A DNA stretch of 35,949 bases, taken from positions 1-35,949 of the forward strand of contig RFGC01000021.1 in NCBI GenBank assembly GCA_003697135.1. The letters run 5' to 3'. Source of the stretch: Acidobacteriota bacterium (GTDB taxonomy: Bacteria; Acidobacteriota; Blastocatellia; Pyrinomonadales; Pyrinomonadaceae). Below the pieces are notes generated by a model. It was not told the origin of the DNA and made no database searches. It was given only the letters and a program-made list of their open reading frames with translations. Of this stretch, positions 32,217-35,949 are shown piece by piece. Position 1 is the stretch's first letter. Every line of letters starts with the position of its first letter. Made by a program: the position numbers and the translations under genes.

Positions 32217-33554
32217 ATGTCGAAAATGCGTCTCATTTTTAAGGATGAGAACGGTAAGCCAAGAATTGAGTTGGTCGAGAAAGATAAGTTTATAATTGGC
32301 AGACATTCGGAGTGTGATCTTTGCTTGCGTTTGTCGGGACTTTCGCGCAAGCACCTACAAATTGAGCGCTTCGGCACAGTTTTTGTTGTTTCAGATTTAG
32401 GTTCAAGTAACGGAACGACGCTAAACGGTAAAAAACTGGAAGAACCTGCCGCTTTGAAAAATGGTGACGTGCTAAATTGTGCGGGCGTTTTTGAGATGAG
32501 AGTTGAAATCACAGAAGATTTTGCAGACGCTGGAAATGGCAAGGAAAATAACGATGCTACCAAAGAAAATGTTTCGCAAGCTGATTCTGTCGAACAGATT
32601 TCAGAATCTTTTGAAAGTGAAGAAAAGAGAAATGAACAATCCTCTATTTTGAGTGTTTTCGTTTTAGCACCTGTTTTGGGACTTTTTGTCTTAGCGATAG
32701 TCGGAATTTTGTTTATTTTTGCTGGTGAGGAGAAAAAATCGTCCGTTGATGCTTTTGACAGGCTTTCTCGAAAAGAGCGAAATATATTTTCAGATGAGCA
32801 AGCTGAAGGCAAATTTGATAAGGAGTCTGCATCGAGGGATGCTTCAAGTAAAGAAGTTGATCGGGATTTTGAAACTGATGGAAAACGTGAAGTTACTGAT
32901 AGCAACACTGCGGATGTTTTGAATCAGAATGGTTCTGAAATTGACAGAGAAAAGCTGAGGCTTGAGAAAGTAGAGCGTTATGCTATTTTATTCGCACGCC
33001 AGATAGCTTTTCATGAGGCTAACTATGCCTTCACAAAAAGGCAGATCGAGGAAATTTCATCGAGAATAGATGAACTTTCCAGCTCGGCAGCCTTGGCAAA
33101 TAATTTGAAGGCAGTTAGGAAGAATTCCGTTCAACTGGAGCAGATGGCGAAACAGCAAGGTCTGAAACCGCAATTTTTTGCAATGGTCGCAGTGGCACAG
33201 CTTGGTAAGAATCAGGGAGATGTTTTGCAAAAGGCAAAAGAAATTCTGCCGCTGTTAAGCGAACTTAAAATATCGCTTGGTAATGAATTGACCGATGATA
33301 ATCTTTTAATCATTGCGGCTTTCGAGCAGGCATCACGTGGCGGTGATCGTCTTGCGATGCGAAAAACAATAGAAGCCTTGAGCAATCAACCGGGAATTGA
33401 TGCCAGAAAAGCAAGGACTGTGTGGTTCTTGTATGAAAAGGGAAAAATTCTAGATTCGCAGTATGAAGCTGTATTGAGATTTTTGGCAGTCGGAGTGATT
33501 GCGCAAAATCCAAGCGAGTTCGGCGTCAAAGCAGAGCCTGTGATTTTTCAGTAA
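32217..33554 (+). CDS. FHA-TM protein with a catalytically dead transglycosylase-like domain
   Basis: A 445-residue paralogue of the FHA-transglycosylase at 28561. The FHA domain (about 24-98) has Gly28-Arg29, SRKHLQIE (43-50) and GSSNGTTLNG (62-71). The membrane helix is at about 143-169, followed by a long acidic periplasmic linker. The C-terminal domain (about 250-445) aligns with the active paralogue: GLKPQFFAMVAVAQLGK against GLDPQIGIYVAMIESEH, and FLAVGVIAQNPSEFGV against FFAAAIIGENPQDFGI. The catalytic glutamate position is Gln328, and the GMFQF and SYNSGQG motifs are missing, so cleavage is unlikely. A regulatory or decoy role is inferred. It starts 30 bases after the sigma-54 regulator. 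Confidence 0.82.
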   Translation: MSKMRLIFKDENGKPRIELVEKDKFIIGRHSECDLCLRLSGLSRKHLQIERFGTVFVVSDLGSSNGTTLNGKKLEEPAALKNGDVLNCAGVFEMRVEITEDFADAGNGKENNDATKENVSQADSVEQISESFESEEKRNEQSSILSVFVLAPVLGLFVLAIVGILFIFAGEEKKSSVDAFDRLSRKERNIFSDEQAEGKFDKESASRDASSKEVDRDFETDGKREVTDSNTADVLNQNGSEIDREKLRLEKVERYAILFARQIAFHEANYAFTKRQIEEISSRIDELSSSAALANNLKAVRKNSVQLEQMAKQQGLKPQFFAMVAVAQLGKNQGDVLQKAKEILPLLSELKISLGNELTDDNLLIIAAFEQASRGGDRLAMRKTIEALSNQPGIDARKARTVWFLYEKGKILDSQYEAVLRFLAVGVIAQNPSEFGVKAEPVIFQ

Positions 33555-33566
33555 GCGGAGTTGAGA

Positions 33567-34328
33567 ATGAAAAACAAAGAAAAGTGGGTTACTGGCGAGA
33601 TAAGGCTTTCAATCGAAGGCCAGCCATTAGAGATGCAAATGACCGTTCCGGCAAAGCCTGTCAAGCTTAGAAGAATGCTTCCTATCTTCCAAATGATGAC
33701 AAATTCGATTGTTGACATAAGCGCGCGGGCTGTTGAGGCAAAGGGAGAAAAAATATCTTGCAAAAAGGGTTGTGGGGCTTGTTGCAGGCAACCTGTGCCA
33801 ATCTCGGAAACAGAAGCTCTGGAAATCGCATACATAGTTGAGCATCTTCCGTCGAAGAAGCGTGAAAAGATAGAGAAGCGATTTTCTGAAGCTGTGGAGC
33901 ATTTTCGCAAAATCAACTGGTTTGAAAAGTTAGAAAATACAGCTACTGCCCCTGAAACTCTGCAAGCAGTTGTCTTAGAGTATTTTCATGAAGGCATTCC
34001 CTGCCCATTTCTTGAAAACGAGTCTTGTTCGATTCATCAGAATAGACCATTGGCTTGCAGAGAGTATTTGGTCACTTCACCAGCAGAAAATTGCTCCAAA
34101 CCTTCTGCTCAAAGCGTAAAGAGAGTCGAGCTTTTGTTCTTGCCATCAAAAATCCTGATGCGCATAGAATCGAGGGAGAAAAAACGGTTTCCTTTTATTC
34201 CCTTGATAAGAGCTTTGGAATGGGCGAAGGAAAACAAAAATCGAGAAGAAATTTTAAGAACAGGTGAAGAATGGATGGAAAGTTTTTTCAGAGAACTTAC
34301 GGGAGACGAAATTCCAAAAGGAAGATGA
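33567..34328 (+). CDS. YkgJ-family cysteine-cluster protein
   Basis: A 253-residue protein of the YkgJ/CxxCxxCC family, proposed to bind zinc or an iron-sulfur cluster. The signature is C-x3-C-x2-C-C (CKKGCGACC, about residues 68-76), followed by PCPFLENESCSIHQNRPLAC and a further ENC. The N-terminal 65 residues and C-terminal 70 residues are outside the core and not recognised. No biochemical function is established for the family. It begins 12 bases after the FHA pseudo-enzyme gene, with GGAG upstream, so it closes the same transcription unit. Confidence 0.87.
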   Translation: MKNKEKWVTGEIRLSIEGQPLEMQMTVPAKPVKLRRMLPIFQMMTNSIVDISARAVEAKGEKISCKKGCGACCRQPVPISETEALEIAYIVEHLPSKKREKIEKRFSEAVEHFRKINWFEKLENTATAPETLQAVVLEYFHEGIPCPFLENESCSIHQNRPLACREYLVTSPAENCSKPSAQSVKRVELLFLPSKILMRIESREKKRFPFIPLIRALEWAKENKNREEILRTGEEWMESFFRELTGDEIPKGR

Positions 34329-34446
34329 ACAGAAAAAAATCAAGCAAGTATTGAAAAAAGGGAAATAGAATCGAAGAGCTATGGAGAGAAGTTTTTATTG
34401 GGAGATTAAGTTGATTTCAACATAGTAAAGTTTGGAGAAGAGAACT

Positions 34447-34926
34447 ATGAAGGTTGCAAAGTTATCTTTGGTCTTGATGGTATTAGTTTTGGGTTTTAGT
34501 TCGGAAAGCATCAATGCCCAAGAAGGGTTGATAGGAGCTATAAAACAAAAGCGATTTGCAGGTGGATGTATCTTGCGTTCACATGGGAACGAACAAATAG
34601 CCGAAGATTCGATTCTGTTTAGCCTGAACGATGATGGCCGAACAGCAATCATGAACATTGCAGGCAAGGACGTTATTTTGCGACTTGTCAAAGACTTGGA
34701 AAAAGAGAAAAACAAGCGATATGTTTGGATTTTTGAGGAGCAAACCTACCAAAGCAGCAGAACTGCTCGTAGAAAGAACAAAAGAGCATCTGAAACAGCA
34801 AAGGTTACTATTTACTTAACAGTTATTTCAACTGAAGAAGAACAAACCACTTACGATGCTGTTATCGAAGCTACCAGAGGAAATCGTAGTGAAACTGTTA
34901 AAGCCAAAGGTGGATGCTTTGATTGA
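34447..34926 (+). CDS. Small secreted protein, function unknown
   Basis: A 159-residue exported protein with a clear signal peptide, probably cleaved after INAQ or nearby (about residue 24). The mature part begins with a glycine-rich FAGGCILRS and ends KAKGGCFD; its two cysteines near either end could form a disulfide that staples the domain. Alternating hydrophobic strands and a basic loop (RTARRKNKRAS) lie between, suggesting a small beta-sandwich. No family is recognised. GGAG lies about 10 bases before ATG 34447. It is 118 bases from the YkgJ gene, so it may have its own promoter. Confidence 0.75.
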   Translation: MKVAKLSLVLMVLVLGFSSESINAQEGLIGAIKQKRFAGGCILRSHGNEQIAEDSILFSLNDDGRTAIMNIAGKDVILRLVKDLEKEKNKRYVWIFEEQTYQSSRTARRKNKRASETAKVTIYLTVISTEEEQTTYDAVIEATRGNRSETVKAKGGCFD

Positions 34927-35011
34927 GCAGTCTATGGGGCTAACTTGGTTTGCCTTCATGGATTTGTAAGTTTGAGTTTTTAGTCTCTGCAGTTTTTCAA
35001 GGTTAAACTAA

Positions 35012-35560
35012 ATGGAACTAGAGTTTCACGAGAAAGCATTGATCGTTCGTTTCAATCGTCCGCAAATTCGCAATCCGCTTAGCTTGGACGTTTTAAGGCA
35101 CTTAAACAGGGTTCTTGATGAAGCGCAAGGAACGATTGTTTTCACGGGATCGGAGAAAGTTTTTGCTTCAGGGGCTGATTTGAGAGAGATTTCCAGTTTA
35201 ACTTCATCACAGGCTTTTGAATTTGCAAGGTTAGGGCAGGATTTGATGAAAAAGATTGCATCGAAAAATTGTTTAGCTGCGATAAACGGGCTTTGTTTCG
35301 GTGGTGCTTTTGATCTGGTTCTGAATTGCAAGAAAAGAATTGCATCGCCTGATGCTAAGTTTTGTCACCCAGGAGTCACTTTAGGAATCATAACTGGTTG
35401 GAGCGGAACACAAATTCTGCCAAAAGTTGTCGGAAAAAAGAAGGCATTGGAAATCTTCTTAACAGCGAAAGTGATTGATGCTTGCGAAGCATTGGCAATC
35501 GGGCTTGTTGACGAAATTAAACCATCACCTTTGAACTTTCTTTTAGAAAATCTTCCTTGA
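35012..35560 (+). CDS. Short crotonase-fold (enoyl-CoA hydratase/isomerase-like) protein
   Basis: A 182-residue member of the enoyl-CoA hydratase/isomerase superfamily. The acyl-CoA-binding FASGADLREI (about 50-59) and oxyanion-hole segment AINGLCFGGAFDLVLNC (about 90-106) are present. Both hydratase glutamates are replaced: the CEL glutamate is Asp in AFDL, and the PE glutamate is Gly in CHPGVTLG. The protein ends just after the EALAIGLVDEI segment, lacking the roughly 60-residue C-terminal helices that usually cap the active site and build trimers. It is therefore probably not a hydratase; another crotonase reaction or a degenerating gene is possible. No fatty-acid oxidation genes are adjacent. 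Confidence 0.85.
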   Translation: MELEFHEKALIVRFNRPQIRNPLSLDVLRHLNRVLDEAQGTIVFTGSEKVFASGADLREISSLTSSQAFEFARLGQDLMKKIASKNCLAAINGLCFGGAFDLVLNCKKRIASPDAKFCHPGVTLGIITGWSGTQILPKVVGKKKALEIFLTAKVIDACEALAIGLVDEIKPSPLNFLLENLP

Positions 35561-35676
35561 AGTTAACTAACTGATTTGCGTAGTTTCCTTCTGCAGCTGA
35601 GGAATCACAAGTCACAACTCGGAGCTTTTACTGTATGACCAAAATAAAAACTGGATCGGTCAAACTGACTTAATGT

Positions 35677-35693
35677 TCATTCATTTTGAATGA
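35677..35693. promoter_or_regulatory. 17-base dyad, possible enhancer-binding-protein site
   Basis: TCATTCA-TTT-TGAATGA is a perfect 7-bp inverted repeat. Its centre is about 110 bases upstream of the start point predicted for the sigma-54 promoter at 35769-35784, a usual distance for an activator binding site. Confidence 0.4.
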
Positions 35694-35768
35694 TAGTGAA
35701 AAAGGAATTACATCTTTTGTGAGCTTCTAAATCATTGTTTTTATTGAAATAAAAGTTGTAGCTTTCTG

Positions 35769-35784
35769 TGGCATAGCTTTTGCT
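35769..35784 (+). promoter_or_regulatory. Sigma-54 (-24/-12) promoter
   Basis: TGGCATAGCTTTTGCT matches the consensus TGGCACG-N4-TTGCW at all but two bases. The invariant GG (35770-35771) and GC (35782-35783) have the required 10 bases between them. Transcription would start near 35795, about 26 bases before the ATG of the secreted protein. Confidence 0.7.
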
Positions 35785-35820
35785 TCTTTCAGGAGATGAA
35801 TCAGGAGGGAAAAGGTAGCA

Positions 35821-35949
35821 ATGAGGATCGTGAATTTGGTAATAGCTTGCATAACGCTTTTTGCATTTTCCACGCAAGCAATCTTTGCAGGTGGAACGCC
35901 AAATCAGCAATGGTTGCCTCAAAACGCATTGAATAGAGCTAATGGAGAT
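35821..35949 (+). CDS. Secreted protein, N-terminal part only
   Basis: The first 43 codons of a gene that runs off the right edge of the window. It starts with a classical signal peptide (MRIVNLVIACITLFAFSTQA, then IFA) and a likely cleavage before GGTPNQQW. The start is ATG 35821, with AAAAGG and AGGAGGG upstream. It is not a type IV pilin: there is no prepilin G-F-T-L-x-E motif. The sigma-54 promoter at 35769 should drive it. Nothing more can be said about its function. Confidence 0.7.
   Translation, partial: MRIVNLVIACITLFAFSTQAIFAGGTPNQQWLPQNALNRANGD

Overview
The window is a contiguous piece of a Gram-negative, AT-rich bacterial chromosome (G+C roughly 40% by eye). An outer membrane is implied by LpxD, a LolC/E-type permease and a lipoprotein glutathione peroxidase. 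A secreted protein with a P-domain and FG-GAP repeats, tandem PilT/PilU motors, a YpdA-like reductase and many FHA/GAF signalling proteins together resemble Acidobacteriota (Blastocatellia-like). That assignment is an inference from gene content; the window has no rRNA or other taxonomic marker. There are no insertion sequences, phage genes or CRISPR arrays.

Layout. 1-4.9 kb: LolC/E-like permease (-), SPFH protein (+), a cysteine-free redoxin-fold protein (-), lipoprotein glutathione peroxidase and lpxD (+), then tRNA-Ala(GGC) (-). 5-7.3 kb: queA, a GNAT acetyltransferase and thiE. 7.4-11.3 kb: a PilU/PilT-like ATPase, a zinc-ribbon/pseudo-receiver protein, and a secreted FG-GAP protein closed by a strong hairpin. 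11.3-12.8 kb: erpA and mrp (-), an Fe-S pair. 12.9-15.8 kb: uracil-DNA glycosylase, YgfZ-like protein, a small coiled-coil protein and a YpdA-like reductase. 15.9-19.1 kb: ribosomal protein S1 (one-base frameshift in its sixth S1 domain), an HU/IHF gene and a HIT protein, followed by a terminator and tRNA-Pro(GGG) (-). 19.4-23.8 kb: mtnA (-), a second pilT, a secreted lytic transglycosylase and a divergent cysteine desulfurase (-).

23.9-34.3 kb is the most unusual part: a same-strand run rich in signalling and envelope genes. It encodes an FHA-GAF-adenylate cyclase, a divergent MreB paralogue, a membrane M50 protease with CBS domains, an unrecognised helical protein, an FHA-TM-lytic transglycosylase, a GAF-GAF sigma-54 activator, a second FHA-TM protein, and a YkgJ cysteine-cluster protein. 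The second FHA-TM protein aligns with the first over the transglycosylase region but carries Gln where the catalytic Glu should be. I read this as a candidate phosphorylation-sensing cell-wall remodelling module with an active enzyme and a catalytically dead paralogue either side of their putative regulator.

34.4-35.9 kb: a small secreted protein, a short crotonase-fold protein lacking both hydratase glutamates, and the start of another secreted protein behind a very good sigma-54 promoter. No gene-free stretch exceeds 300 bases; the longest, 35561-35820, holds that promoter. Positions 1-188 contain nothing I can support.
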